Positions 32,704 through 46,449 of a DNA stretch of 64,000 bases are shown piece by piece (the stretch's first letter is position 1; every line of letters starts with the position of its first letter). The notes beneath the pieces are model-generated. The model was given only the letters and a program-made list of their open reading frames with translations. It was not told where the DNA came from and ran no database searches. The translations under genes and the position numbers were made by a program. This stretch comes from Iris pallida (lineage: Eukaryota > Streptophyta > Magnoliopsida > Asparagales > Iridaceae): positions 34,976,861-35,040,860 of the forward strand of contig JANAVB010029819.1 of assembly GCA_029216955.1 (NCBI GenBank), written 5' to 3'.

Positions 32704-35700
32704 CTCAAACTCCAACGGCCTCCGGTGGCTATCGGCCCAGTGCCGATGTCTGTCCTGCGCCACACGAAGTCTGTCCCTGATGAGCTTCATCTTCTCGGCT
32801 GCGTCAACAACCATCTCTGGTCCCAGTAAAGCTCGCTCTCCAACATCATCCCAAGATAAGGGTGTATGACACCTACGCCCGTACAGAGCCTCAAATGGTG
32901 ACATCTCAATGCTGGCCTGAAAACTGTTGTTGTAAGCAAACTCTACCAAATGTAGATGATCCTTCCAGGAACCTCCAAAATCCAGGATGCACGTCCGCAG
33001 CATATCCTCAAGTGTCTGAATAGTCCTCTCTGACTGTCCGTCCGTCTGGGGGTGGTATGCAGTACTAAACTTGAGCTGAGTGCCCAAACTAGTCTACAGA
33101 CTCCTCCAGAAATGGGAAGTAAAGCGACTATCCCGATCTGAGACTATACTGACGGGAACTCCGTGAATCCTGACTATCTGCCTCATATACAACTCTGCAA
33201 GCCTCTCTATAGATGTACCCACCTTGAATGGCAAGAAGTGGGCCGATTTGGTCAACCTGTCAACGATGACCCAAATTGCGTCTTTCCCTCATGGTGTACG
33301 CGACAACCCAGATATAAAATCTATGGTGATATGTTCCCACTTTCACTCTGGAATGGACAATGGCTGCAATAATCCTCCGGGCCTCTGCCTCTCTGCCTTG
33401 ACCTGCTGACAGACCAAGCATCTAGCTACGAAGTGGGACACCTCCCGCTTCATCCCGTACCACCAGACATGCTTTTGCAGATCCCTGTACATCTTGTTGG
33501 CACCAGGATGTATAGAGTACTGCGATCTGTGAGCCTCCTGCATGATCTGCTCTCTGAGCTCCCCGCTAGGCACACATAACCGGGAACCGTGCCTCAGGGC
33601 ACCATCCTCTGCAAGTAAAAACTCACCATCCTCCAATCCTGTACTGATCTGCTCTCGGATATACCGCAGAGCCACATCCTCGAACTGTGTCGCCTTGATC
33701 CTGTCCATCAAGTTCGACTGTATCTGAAGGCCCCATAACTGCATCTGCACTTCGGGCACGATCATCTCAATCCCAAGGCTCTCCAACTCTGCAAGCAAGT
33801 GCCGATCCATAGTCAAACACATGGCTGTCGGATACCTACTCAAGGTATCGGCAACCACATTAGCCTTCCCTGGGTGATACTGAAGTGAGATGTCAAAGTC
33901 CTTCATCAACTCTAGCCATCTACGCTGTCTCGTGTTGAGCTCTTTCTGTGTAAACACATACTTCAAGCTCTTATGATCCGTGAAAATCTCCAACCTCTCG
34001 CCATACAAATAGTGCTTCCACAACTTCAAAGCAAAAATCACTGCCGCCAGCTCCAGGTCATGGGTAGGGTAGTTCTTTTCATGGGGACGTAATTGCCTGG
34101 AAGCATAGGCAAGAACCTTCCCATGCTGCTGCAAGACGCAACCCAGCCCCTTCCCTGAAGCATCACGATAAATAGTGAATCTACCCGATCCTGAAGGCAA
34201 TGTCAGAATCGGAGCTGTCGTAAGCCGCTTCTTCAACTCATCAAAAGCTGCCTGACGCTCCTCTAACCAAACAAACTCGGTATCCTTCCGGGTCAACCGT
34301 ATCAACGGCTCTGCAACCCGGGAGAAATCTTGCACAAATCTCCTATAATATCCTGCCAGCCCCAGGAAACTCCTGATCTCTGCCACTGAAGTTGGCGCTG
34401 CCCATGCCTCAACTGCTACAATCTTCTTGGGGTCAACTGAGATACCATCTCCAGTCACCACATGCCCCAAGAAGTCCACCCGGTCCAAGAAAAACTCACA
34501 CTTGGAGAGTTTCCCATAAAGCTGCTCCCTCCTGAGAGTCTCTAGCACTATCCGCAGATGCTTCTCGTGCTCCTCCTCTGTCTTGGAATATACCAAGATA
34601 TCATCAATGAACACCACCACGAACTTGTCCAAGTACTGGTGGAACACCTTGTTCATTAGATTCATAAACACTGCTGGTGCATTGGTTAGCCCAAACGGTA
34701 TAACCAAAAACTCAAACTGCCCGTACCGCGTCCTGAAAGCGGTCTTGGGAATATCCTCCCTATTCACTTTCACCTGGTGATAACCTGACCTCAAATTAAT
34801 CTTCGAGAACACCCGAGCTCCGCTCAACTGATCAAAGAGATCATCGATCCGCGGCAGTGGGTATCTGTTCTTGATCGTCAGGCTGTTAAGTGCCCTGTAG
34901 TCGATACACATCCGTACCGACCCATCCTTCTTGGGTACGAAGAGTACCGGTGCACCCCAAGGTGAAGAACTAGATCGGATGAACCCCTTGTCCTGCAGCT
35001 CATCCACCTGCTTCTTCAGCTCCACTAGTTCACTGTTGTTCACTCGATAGACATGCTGGGAGATCGGTTCCGCGTCGGAAACCAAGTCTATCGAGAACTC
35101 TACATCTATGTCCGGTGGAAGCCCTGGCAACTCCTCTGGAAATACGTCCATAAACTCTGTGATCAAGGGATGCGGAGCCACCTGCTCCTCGACTGATGCT
35201 CCACAGAAGACTCCGCCGTCTCTGCCTGCCGCCGGGTATACTCAAACTCTGGCTCTTCTGGCGCCCCGAACAAAACTCTACCCCCTCGCAATCAATGCGG
35301 GCGTGGCGTCTACTCAGCCAGTCCATACCTAATACAATGTCGTAGTTCGGTAATGGCATGACGAGTAAACTCACTCCCAACTCTCGGCCTCTCAATAAGA
35401 TGCTCTACCCTCTACAAACATCACTCACGAGGATGACCCCACCCCCGGTCGTGATCTTGCAGGTCCTAGGCAATGGTTCAGAAACCAGACTGTGTCTAAT
35501 TGTATACGATACTGACACAAAGCTGTGGGAAGCTCCGGAATCAAAGAGTGCAAATGCTGGAAGGGAATCTAAGAGAACCGAACCTGCTATCAGCTCTCCA
35601 ATGGCCTCGGCATCCTCAGCTGCCATGGCGAAAGCTCGCCCCTGCTGTCCACCTCGTACCTGCTGCTGGTGCTGCTGGAACCTCTGCTGCTTGGTCTGCA

Positions 35701-35965
35701 GTGGCCCCCTCTGCTGGCCTGCTGGAGCCTTGGCTCCACCTCCCTGAGCTCCTCGCCCAAAAGCCCCAGGGCAATCCCTCAACTGGTGATCTCCCGCACC
35801 ACAAAGAAGGCACTTGCCTAGCTTCTTCCTGCACTCATGGATCATGTGCCCCGGCTTCTTGCAGAAGACACAAACGACTACCTGCTGCTGACGAGGTGCC
35901 TGCTGTTGATGCCTCTGCTGCTGCTGCACCTGCTGAAAAGGTGCACGACCCTGCTGCTGATACTG
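32704..35965 (-). pseudogene. element B pol: zinc knuckles, protease, RT, RNase H, integrase core
   Basis: Zinc knuckles CVFCKKPGHMIHEC and CLLCGAGDHQLRDC and the protease DSGASHSF lie in 35405-35929. Stops and frameshifts occur near 35405 and 35230-35310. RT, RNase H and the integrase finger are open from 35181 to 33346, with [12 protein letters not shown] and HHCC ([10 protein letters not shown]). A TGA at 33343-33345 replaces a Trp conserved in A. Further stops at 33289-33291 and 33094-33096 precede an open integrase segment with GQSERT (33087-32704). The polyprotein would cleave, copy and integrate the element; this copy cannot make it in full. Confidence 0.88.
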
Positions 35966-36970
35966 CTAAGCTGGCCTCTGCTGCTGATACTGCTGCTGGA
36001 AGTGAGGCCTCTTGGCCTGCCCCTGACTGCTGCTGCCACCCTGGAAGTCACGACCCCTCTTCTGCTTCAGCCCTAGGTCGTCCTCCGCCGCCATGGCCCC
36101 AGAAAATATCTCAGCAAAAGTGGCGTTCCGGTCGTTCTTAGTCAACGACCGAACCTCTCTAATCAGACCTCGGCGAAACTTCCTCGCCTTCGTCTTCTCA
36201 GTCAAGTCATCAATAAAACGGGCCAGTCTACAAAACTCCGCAGCATACTCAGCTACCGTCTGGTTCCCCTGAACCAGAGCCTCGAACTGTGCCTCGATAC
36301 CTCCTAAGGCAACATTAGGAAAGAACTGCTCCTTAAACAGCTCCTTGAACTGGGCCCAAGTCTGGCCCTCAACTCCCACCCTGGGATCTGTCTGATACCA
36401 CGCACGGGATAAGTCCTGCATCTAACTGCCCGCCGCCTCGATCTGGAGTCGATCTGGTATCTCCGCCAGTCGAAATATCTCCTCAACATGCTCTATCCAG
36501 TCGTCGGCATAGTGGATGCCCTCTGTGCCAAAAAACTCCCGAAGATGCATCTTCTGGAAGTCCTGAATGTCCTTCTCCCTCCAATGGGGCTGCAGCTGGG
36601 TCCCCTGAGCTGTAATCATATCGACTGTAGTACGAACCAGCTGGTGTGCCTTATCGATCCCCTGCCTGAAATCTACAGTCTGCCTCGTCTGCTGCTGCTG
36701 GTGGGACTCAAGAATCCTTTCCACGAAGGAGAAGAGATGTGCAGCATCTACCATCCCCGCAGGCGAAGGCTGCTGCGATGGAAGGATCTCAGGAATCACA
36801 ACTGGCCTCCTGACTGGTGGAGGTGCTCCTCCAAAAGTGGCAAAAACACCGACTCCTGAGGGCTGTACTGTCCCTGTGGCACCGGGAGCTGGCTGCTGCT
36901 GAGGTCGAGAGGTGCTAGACCCCTCTCCAGCGTCTCCCAGTCCAGGGCGATGCGATCGCGTCTCAACCAT
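35966..36970 (-). pseudogene. element B gag
   Basis: Starts at ATG 36970 (MVETRSHRPGLGDAGEG). It has a Gln-rich helix region, FFGTEGIHYADDWIEHVEE, then TAG at 36422-36424, and WAQFKELFKEQFFP...YAAEFCRLARF, ending at another TAG (35966-35968) in a Gln run just before the zinc knuckles. Both stops sit where related copies have or are expected to have CAG (Gln). The gag fold matches A and C. Confidence 0.85.
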
Positions 36971-37190
36971 CCTGGAGACACAGATCAAACAAGAAATAAT
37001 TACTGAGAATGAATCGAAATATCAAAGAAGGACAGTTAAAATTTCTAAGGAAAACAATATGCAGCAAATGTAGATATACGAAATCTGATAAGGAATTTTC
37101 CTAGTATGATTGAGTACCTTCATAAATATACTAATTTCTACTGCAGGCTGCAGTGATATTCTAGTTCGAATACCACTACATTTCCAACCT

Positions 37191-37209
37191 AGACCTGCAT
37201 GGGCCACCA
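37191..37209 (-). other. primer-binding site of element B, tRNA-Ile type
   Basis: Plus strand AGACCTGCATGGGCCACCA, nine bases from the 5' LTR at 37219, the same as in A. It is complementary to the 3' end of tRNA-Ile on the element strand. Confidence 0.8.
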
Positions 37210-38460
37210 CTAAAAATGTGTCACGACCCGCACCCTAGAGTAAGGGCACGAGACGTGGGTACGTCCAGCCTATGCCGCAGTGTCGGCGGTAGAACGCTGT
37301 CCTAGGTCACAACATCTAACAGTTGAAGGTAATAACAGTTATACTCCCCGAATGGGGGTGACATAACAGAATATAACCCAATCACAGCTAAGGTAGAACA
37401 TAAAAGGAAGACAGATAGATAATAAAAGATGCAAGATCCAAATCCACAGAAAATACAGTAGAGAGGGAGAGCTAAGTGTCTATAAAAAACTCCACAACAT
37501 CCAGACATAATACAGATCCCAAATGTATATACAACTCAACTCCAAATACTATGAAATAAGATAAACTAACTATGGAGCAACTGTCTCTACTGCTAAAGGA
37601 TCCGACTGGAAGTCCGGATCGCAAGTGTCCTCTAAGGCTGTCCCATAATAAATGTCTAAGCAGGCCTCCTCCTCGTCCTCTGTAAAATTTTCAACAGGTC
37701 CAATCAGGACGGGAACGAGCACATATCTCTCAAACAGTTCATAGCAGGTTAGGAGTATAAATCATGCAATAGAGTAAAATACAGGAAGTGCTGAAAAGGA
37801 AGTACAAGTAAACAGGAGATATTTTGTAACTGAAAGTAAATACATGATAGTAGAGACTGTAAGTGACTACGTGATTTAGAGTACAATATGGTTATGTAAA
37901 CGGCTTAGGGGCACATGAATACAACTAAGGAGGCACATGAATACAGCTACTGGAGATAGTGTTCACATAACCAATTCTACTTACCCCGCCCCAATCAATA
38001 CACAAGGATCTATTCAAGTTACGTTATAGGCACATGAATACAACTAAGATACGTGAACTCATGTAATGAGTAGTACATGAGGCATGTGATAAGCATATGA
38101 AAGCACATGAGAACATGTAATAACATGAACTAGTACGAGTACAAGGAGTACCTGATGCACATGATAAAGTACATGAACATGAAATACCCGATGCACCCGT
38201 AGAGGGATAACATCTCAGGAAAGGATCCATATAGTACTAATTCGTAAAGATACGTGTCAGCATCATGTAGAGTAATCTAGAGCAAGAATATAGTCCAGAC
38301 AGGTATGAAAAGATCAGAGAATGTACTCGCCTGCTAACTGAATGTCCGAGACGAAAGTACTGTCCGAGGAGTGGTGTCTGGCTCATATTTAGAACAGTAC
38401 AAGTCACAACAAGTCCAGAATAGTAATGAAATGCACTACAATGCGTTCTACATGAATCTA

Positions 38461-38546
38461 GGTCAATCTAGACCAAAGTCAACTCTTGGTCAACTCTGGT
38501 CAACCCTAGAAGTCAAACTAGGTCAACCAAGTCAAACCTAAGTCAA
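38461..38546 (-). promoter_or_regulatory. W-box-like cluster in the 5' LTR of element B
   Basis: Second copy of the eight-motif GTCAA cluster described at 29502-29587, with the motifs preserved. Confidence 0.45.
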
Positions 38547-38879
38547 ACTAGTCTAACTAGTCTATTCTAGGTCTAACAAGTTATTCTAGGTTCTATCAAG
38601 GCTAACAGTCTATTCTAGACTCCATACTAGGCATACCATGCCATAGCCAACCCATAACTCATATCTACATGTCATATATATATATATCTAACCTATATTA
38701 CACACATTAATATATCATGCAATCTAATATAGGATTATACCTAACATGTAGGCTACCTATATTCATATTACACCTACATTTCATATATCCAATATATATA
38801 TTATAATCTAATATAAGATACACACATTAACATATAAATACACATATCAACCATACACTATATCATATATATACATTAG

Positions 38880-38987
<108 letters not shown>

Positions 38988-41672
38988 AACCTATATATAT
39001 GTCTCAATTCATATATATATATACATATGAAAAGAGAGAGGGGGACACATGATATCAAGTGTGTGTGTGTGTGAGAGAGTGAGGGTGTGAGGGTGTTTGT
39101 GTCATGAGACAGTGTGGTGTCAAGTGAGACAAGTGGTGATCCTGAAAACAGTGATGTGCTAGTGAGACATTGGAGCTGTGTATATGTGAAACATGTAGGA
39201 AATTCAGTTTTAATCAAAAGGAAAGACCAATATTGCAGTTGACAGTAAAAGAAAATCACAACTCACATCCGTTTCCAGTTTAACAGTCACCCACACTCAG
39301 TTCAGTCCCACAACCCAAAAATCTCAGTTCAAACCCAAAACAACTCAATTATCACATTAAAGTCATTTAAAACAGTTCAAATAGGAACCAAAAACCAAGA
39401 TTTCAGTCCCAAACTTCATTCCCAGATTTTTGTGCCAAAACAGATCCTAATCATCCCAAATTCAGCATACACCTAGGTAACATATAGGTGAACCAATACA
39501 TGGTTCTAAACCATGCAATTAACAGTTTAAACAAGGTTAAAATCGATGACAAAATTGAATTTACAAATCTAGAACAAAACAGAAATGGGCAGATAATGTA
39601 GGTATCAGAAAAATAGAAAAAATGAGAATTGATCAATTAAATTGAACTAAAACATCAAATCAGTGGTTGGTAATGTGAATATACTTTGTATATGTGTCAC
39701 ACAACCTATTTGTGTCCAACCAAGTGGACACAAAGTGTCCAAACCAATTAAAACCCAAAACAGAAAAACTGGACACAGCAGTGTGCAATCATCGTGCACG
39801 TGTACACAGTATTCATGCACTCGACACGACGTGACACAAGCCACGTGGCTGTGTCCAAGTGTCGACCAAGTGTAGGGCTAGGGTTAGGACACCCTGCCAC
39901 GTGTCTACGATACGTGTGCGTGACACAGGACACGCATATCAGTGCACAAAAATGCCAGCCACCCGCATAGTGCAATTTCAGTGCAGGAGCTCGTGCGTGT
40001 CCGACACGACACGTGGGGCTCTAAAACTTGGGAAGCCCCGTGTCAGTGTCAGCCCCAAGACACACGCCAAGTTTCACGTGTCGGGGAGCCGTGTCCAGGG
40101 CGGAATCAAGCCCGAGCAGCAGGGCAAAGAACTGCCAGAGTGCGTGTGCGTGCGACCGCGTGTCCGCGTGTCCGTGCGACTCGACACGACGTGAAATCGT
40201 GCTCAGAGCAGAAGAAATGCATAAGCAAGGTCAAAACCCTAATTCCTATTCATACACAACTTTAAAATTCAACCGAAATGTCCTTTGAGGTATTTCGTCG
40301 AACACATTCCTATACACGCTGATACGTGCCCGATACGGACACGTAATGGGCTCAAATTCTAGGGTTAGGTTATCCTACTGTTAGGTTAGGGCTATGGCAT
40401 CCTTGAAATGCAATTAAACAGAAATTTTATGGAGTAAAATAAATTATACCTATTGATGTGCAAAGCTCACAAAAAAAAATGTCTAAAATACCCTCAAGCT
40501 AGAAAAGTGGTAGTGACAGACATCACCAATGCGTTTGTCATAAAAGAAATGTCTAAAAATGCCAACCCAAAAGTCCAATTCTGTACACAAGGGCAAAATC
40601 GTAATTTTGGTTCAAAACAATGTCCAACGTTGGACCCATTTTGCATCGAAAAGTGTGCCAGTACCTACGGTATCTAAAATCATCAAATTATATGTCTACG
40701 GGTCCGATTTGACGATACGAACCAAACCGTATGTCCAAAGTTAGATCCTGGTGGGCCGTGCACAAATTCACCCATTGGATCGAGGCGCGGGCCCGCCAAA
40801 ATAGCGTTTCGGTCGACCTTCTCAGAATCGGACCAAACTTGGCATACATGACCAAAAAAATGACATGGTCCTGTTGGCGCAAGTTTCGTCTCGAGATGAC
40901 GAATGTGCAAGAAGTTGTGGCTAGTTTACAAAGGGGCCGATACAGGATATCTCGACGGATACATCTCGATTTTGTCGCGCACACATAGCGAAATTGAGTT
41001 TCGTCGAATCCCACACGTCGAAAGCATCCATACGCGTCTTTCGATGTTCGTAGGTTGCAACCATGTTGCCCGATTTGTCGGGACGCACGTTGTATCGGAA
41101 ATTTTTTCTAAAATTTTATGTTTTTCGAAAACTGTTTTTCTTAATTTTGGAAATCGGTTTTTACGACGTATGGTTGATGAATCAGAATCTACAAAAAGGG
41201 TTAAGAAGCCCTATGGGTTTTATAAAAGTGTCATTAATTAGTTTTAGAAAATTCTAAACATCCTGACATGAATCGTCCTGCGAAGTCGGGGGTTTGAGTC
41301 CGTGTTGTCCTCTATTTTAGAGCAGATTTTCATCGATCTTTGGATCAAATTTTTGAAAAATCTAGCCCATGACGATTAAATCTATTTGAAGGAAAATAAA
41401 GTCGTATAGGTTGTCAACGTACCAGAAAAGACGAATCGACAACGATAGACCGAGCACAGCGAAACGCCATTGCGAAGTCAGCTCCGCAGGTGTTTGCTGT
41501 TATTTCTGGGTGTTGTGCTGTCGCACGTAGCCGCCGGCGATCGTCGGTGTCTCTGCGGCGGCGCAGGCAACGAGGCGGCGGGCATGGTCGTCGGGGAGGT
41601 ACCGGGGAGGCGCCGTGTCGAGGGACAGGGTTTAGTTACGGTTTTGTCCCGTCTCTCCCTCTCGGTTCTCTG

Positions 41673-41673
<1 letters not shown>

Positions 41674-41742
<69 letters not shown>
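41674..41742. repeat. (AT)n microsatellite in solo LTR 2
   Basis: About 34 AT units directly after the GC-rich block of the LTR. Confidence 0.9.
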
Positions 41743-41746
<4 letters not shown>

Positions 41747-41829
41747 TTGGGTTTTAAGGGGTTGGCTCTACTCGGGTCTGGGGGGATTTGTTTCCTTTCT
41801 TTTTTTTTCTTTTTCTTTTTCTTTTCCTA

Positions 41830-41872
41830 TTCTATTTCTATTTCTATTTCTATTTCTATTTCTATTTCTATT
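41830..41872. repeat. (TTTCTA)n short tandem repeat
   Basis: About seven units of TTTCTA within a pyrimidine-rich stretch of solo LTR 2. Confidence 0.85.
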
Positions 41873-41996
41873 TCTTTTTCTTTTTACTAAACCTTTATAT
41901 AAAAAAGGTATATTATCTGCTACTCCCCTTTCTTCCAATAATCTAAAATAACCTAATAGCTAATAATCCATAGAAAATATCTTTAATAGAATAAAG

Positions 41997-42288
<292 letters not shown>

Positions 42289-45200
42289 CTAGTGAAGGGT
42301 CCCAATCTCTAAAATCGTATTTCAAGAAAATATTATCATTTTAATAAAATATGTAAAAATAGCAAATACTATATTAAATATCATTTATAAAAGTTACTCG
42401 CTAGTCCATTAAAATACAATACCAATCATACATCTACACATATGTCCTTAGACGCACTACCCGACTACATGGGCTCGGACTTGGTCTGGGTCCAGTCCGG
42501 ACTAGTTTGGTACAATCGAGTTTCCTGAAAGTCAATAATCTTAATAATAAATAATTAAATTATTTATAGGGGTCATGTCACAACTTTGGATGTTTTTCCT
42601 AGTTAGGACATAGCTATGGCTCGACCTTCCCAACCATGGCTAAAATACTAGTCAAAGCACACGACCACACTATCCGTGCCATAATTTCTAGTCATCTTGT
42701 ACTCAAAAACTTAACCATGACTAAAGTCCTCTATCATAATAACTATTTAATTAAATATTTATAAAATTACAAAAATCATCATTTAATTCAAATAAATAAA
42801 TAAATAAAATTAAAATTTTGGGAAGAGGGGTTACACAAGTAGGCTTACAACACTCATTATCTCTCTAACTCACAAAGGATTTTTTCGTTCCATACATCTT
42901 GTCCTGTATAGCAGAAGGCATCGTCTTGTAGGAAGAGCTTCTGCACACTCATATGATTTATTGCCGATGCGGCACTGATCAAATGACTCCCAAGCACGAG
43001 CACCTGAAAATGATGCCCACAATATGGGTCAGCATATTATCATGTACTGAAGAATGGGGTAACCCACTCGCCTAAATTAATATTAAGTAGTTTTGTGAAG
43101 CATACATCTTATTTAGTGATCTTTCTATTATTGTCTTAGAATCAGTTTCATGGCATATGGAAAGCAGTAAAGCATATGAGCATGTTAATCATGTTATCAT
43201 AAGCATAATATAAGCACATCAAATACGTCACGTCAGAGCGACTTCTTACCCACGCCGTCGTACTCATCCTTGCGCTAATGCAAGGTGAATGATATTGTCC
43301 TTCCATGTCATGTGAGAGTACTAACAAACATGCAAATCGAACCTAACACCTTCAATGTATCTACCCTTGCGCTCAAGCAAGGGTGAATACCCAACGCTTA
43401 CGCACAATACATAAGTAAACCTGTCGCCGATCTATATGAATACACCCACCATCACACAGATACCAGACAGAAGACTTGTCGCCCTTTATGCATCATATAT
43501 TCGTTGGTGTGCGCCTTTATCTATATGAAGGTCACTGTATTCTGAGCCATAAAGGATTGTATCTCGATAGGTCGTTATCCTTCGCATAAGTAGTAAGCCC
43601 ATCGAAGGTCCCGCAGCATCCGCATTATAACGTGCCCTTCCAGCCTGGGTAGCAAGCATTCCTGAAGGTCCTATAATCTTGTGTCTCAATAGCACCATAA
43701 TTTTCTCCTAGGTCGAACGGTCCCGGTGTCCCTTGCGAATACACGTTCGAAAAAAGCTGTTACGTCCCAGTATCGGAATACTGAGGGTAACTAGGCCATC
43801 TACACCATATGATGTATGCAAACATCATACGACGATCGTGGCTGTCAAGAGACAAGGGGGTGTATGCTACAATCAAGTCTCCTATAGTTCACAGAGCATC
43901 TATGTCTCAATCAATCAACCAAGAAGCAGTAATAATGATCATACAAGATAAAGCAGTAAGGCGTCCCCGACGCTTCATCAAAATGATTCATGATCCTAGC
44001 TATACAAAATAATAAGCTAGTGCCGAGAGTCATAGGTACATAAACGTAGTCAGCTGCAATCTGATTTAATTACAATTATGTAAAAGGAAATTAATATCGA
44101 GAACAGCCGGCTAAACAGGTACCGGTGGCTAAATGTCAAGTACAAAATAGAAGATATCAGAACGGTGAGGAAGAAATCCACTTATGGTCCATGGCGCCTA
44201 TGCTCGTGGTATGCGCCATTGTTCAGGTAGAAGGCTGGATCCTCAGGCGCTGCTATGAGATCTGGCCAAACAAAACCAGCAGGGTCATACCCCGAATAGC
44301 AAGTACCTCAAGGGAGCACATAAAGGATGAGATAAAATCCAAGCATAAATAAATAACAAGGCTTGGCGCACGAGTTATAGGGTGACGAAGTATCATCGAG
44401 TCTATACGGCACCCTTACAACCAAACAAGGACAAACGGTGCCAATATTGACTCGAGATGAGACACCACCTATAATCATAGTCAAATTAAGGGCTTCTGGT
44501 CGCAACTTCTGTCCATAGCCTATCGCAGCACAATAGTCCAATCCAACAACCAAACAAGGACATGGGTTGGACCACGCACCATGATAGTCCATGTTCCTCA
44601 GTTACTAACATAACTACAGAAGAAACATATCACAAGCAAGTCAATTTACAAGCGGTCAATCAATCCTACGACTTTCTATGATTTGTTTGGGTTATTTTAA
44701 TAATGCGTATAATATAGGAATCCTCAGATCGTGCCGTATCCAAGCAGGGCTAGCCAATCCATTATATACACGTACGTACGAAATACATCGGTCCTTCGAA
44801 AGGCTACCGTGCTAGAACAAGCAATAATGGTTCCAGCCCTCCTATAGGAAGAGCTGGCTCGGCATTCACAAATCAGATACTGCACTCCACTAGTGCGGAT
44901 GACTATACAGTATCTGAGGTGGCCAACCCAACACGTTAGGACAGGGCCTAGGGTGGCTGGTAACGTACGATCTCGAGATTCTGTTCCCTCTTAATGCTTT
45001 TACCAATTTAAGTTGCTCAGATTAATCCTATCTTGATCTTGGAATCACGTGTCGTGGTCACTTGGTCATCCTCCTATATGTCGTACCATAGTACGTGTAC
45101 CCTAAGTATGAATCCACATCGGCTCAAGGAGTCCCAAATCTAGATCCATGCTTAGTGTAATGCATCAAACAACAATCAATATACCACGATACTATTACTG

Positions 45201-45614
45201 ACCAATTACCATGACTGTGCTGGAAGGTACACATGTATTGACATATAACATGAATGATCACTTAGCACACAGAGTCATACCTCAGTGCACTCATTAAATA
45301 GCACCACAGTGCATACTAATATTGTATCTCAATACACACTTAGAAAAGGTACCAGCACGTATACAGGTAATCAAGTCAGAAACACGGTCAAGTCAGGAAG
45401 TCACATGGACCCCTCGTGACATAAAAGTCACATAGGACACGCAAGTCTCAGACATTCATGGCACACTAAGGTTAGGACAGGAAGTCAAGGTCATCCAATT
45501 AAAGTGGGACATGAATATTCTTGAAGCCAAGACAAAGATCTACAACTTTTATGTTTTGAGTTTTATAAGATTATAGCTACAAAACAACTCAAACAGGCAA
45601 AAACAGTAAATCCA

Positions 45615-45970
45615 GAGAATTCCAGCGCATAAGAATTCCAGCGCATAAGAATTCCAGCGCATGAAAATTCCAGCGCACGAGAATTCCAGCGCATGAGAAT
45701 TCCAGCGCACGAGAATTCCAGTGCATGATATTCTAGCGCACGAAAATTTCCAGCGCATGAGAATTCCAGTGCACGAGAATTCCAGCGCATGAGAATTCCA
45801 GCACATGAGAATCCCAACGCACAAAAATTTCCAGTGTACGAGATTTCCAGCGCATGGGAATTCCAGCGCATGAGAATTCCAGCGCATGAGAATCCCAGCA
45901 CATGAGAATCCCAGCGCATGAGAATTCCAGTGCACAAAAATTCCAGCGCATGAGAATTCGAGCGCATGAG
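45615..45970. repeat. minisatellite GAATTCCAGCGCATGA in LTR D
   Basis: About 21 units of 16-17 bp, mostly GAATTCCAGCGCATGA with variants (GCGCACGA, GTGCATGA, AATCCCAGC). Looser GCGCAT words continue to about 46110. It occupies the LTR position equivalent to the ATGCGGC cluster of LTR A. Plus- and minus-strand open frames here are repeat artefacts. Confidence 0.9.
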
Positions 45971-46449
45971 ATAAAACTTTGCGTCTTCAGTTTATGCGCA
46001 TAGGGAACCTACACGCATGACACACATGGAGTCAAAAGGATACATTGTCGGGACTTTACGGCGAATGGCCTCCCGGGTGTATGAAAATTTCGGCGCATAG
46101 ACAATCCCGGCGCATGGAGTCGTCGTCCCCAAACAACAAGTTCAGCCCTAAAAGTTCCAAAAATTTGCCATGGCCATAAGTTCCTCACCCGAACTCGAAA
46201 TCAAGCGAAATAAAAGCCAAAACTGTATGAAATCAAATTCTCTACAACATAGAAGAATTAGTTTTAGAAAACAAACAAGTTTAGTAGATTAAAACCACGA
46301 AAATCTATTGAACCCTATTTTTAGAAACTTAGATCTATACAAAAGTAGTCATTAAAATCTAAAACACCAAGAACTAAACTTGTAGAGAATGAAGATGTGA
46401 ACAATCTAGACTAATAGTATCAAAGAAATAATGATAAATAAAAAATGCA

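Noticed and set aside
41490..41951. 153-codon plus-strand frame with IYIYI and FLFLF runs
   Set aside because: Made of a GC-rich LTR block, (AT)n and a TTTCTA repeat; low complexity only.
45549..45967. Minus-strand open frames of repeated HALEFSCAGILMRWNS type
   Set aside because: Three overlapping frames are open at once because of the 16-17 bp repeat; this is a minisatellite, not a repeat protein.
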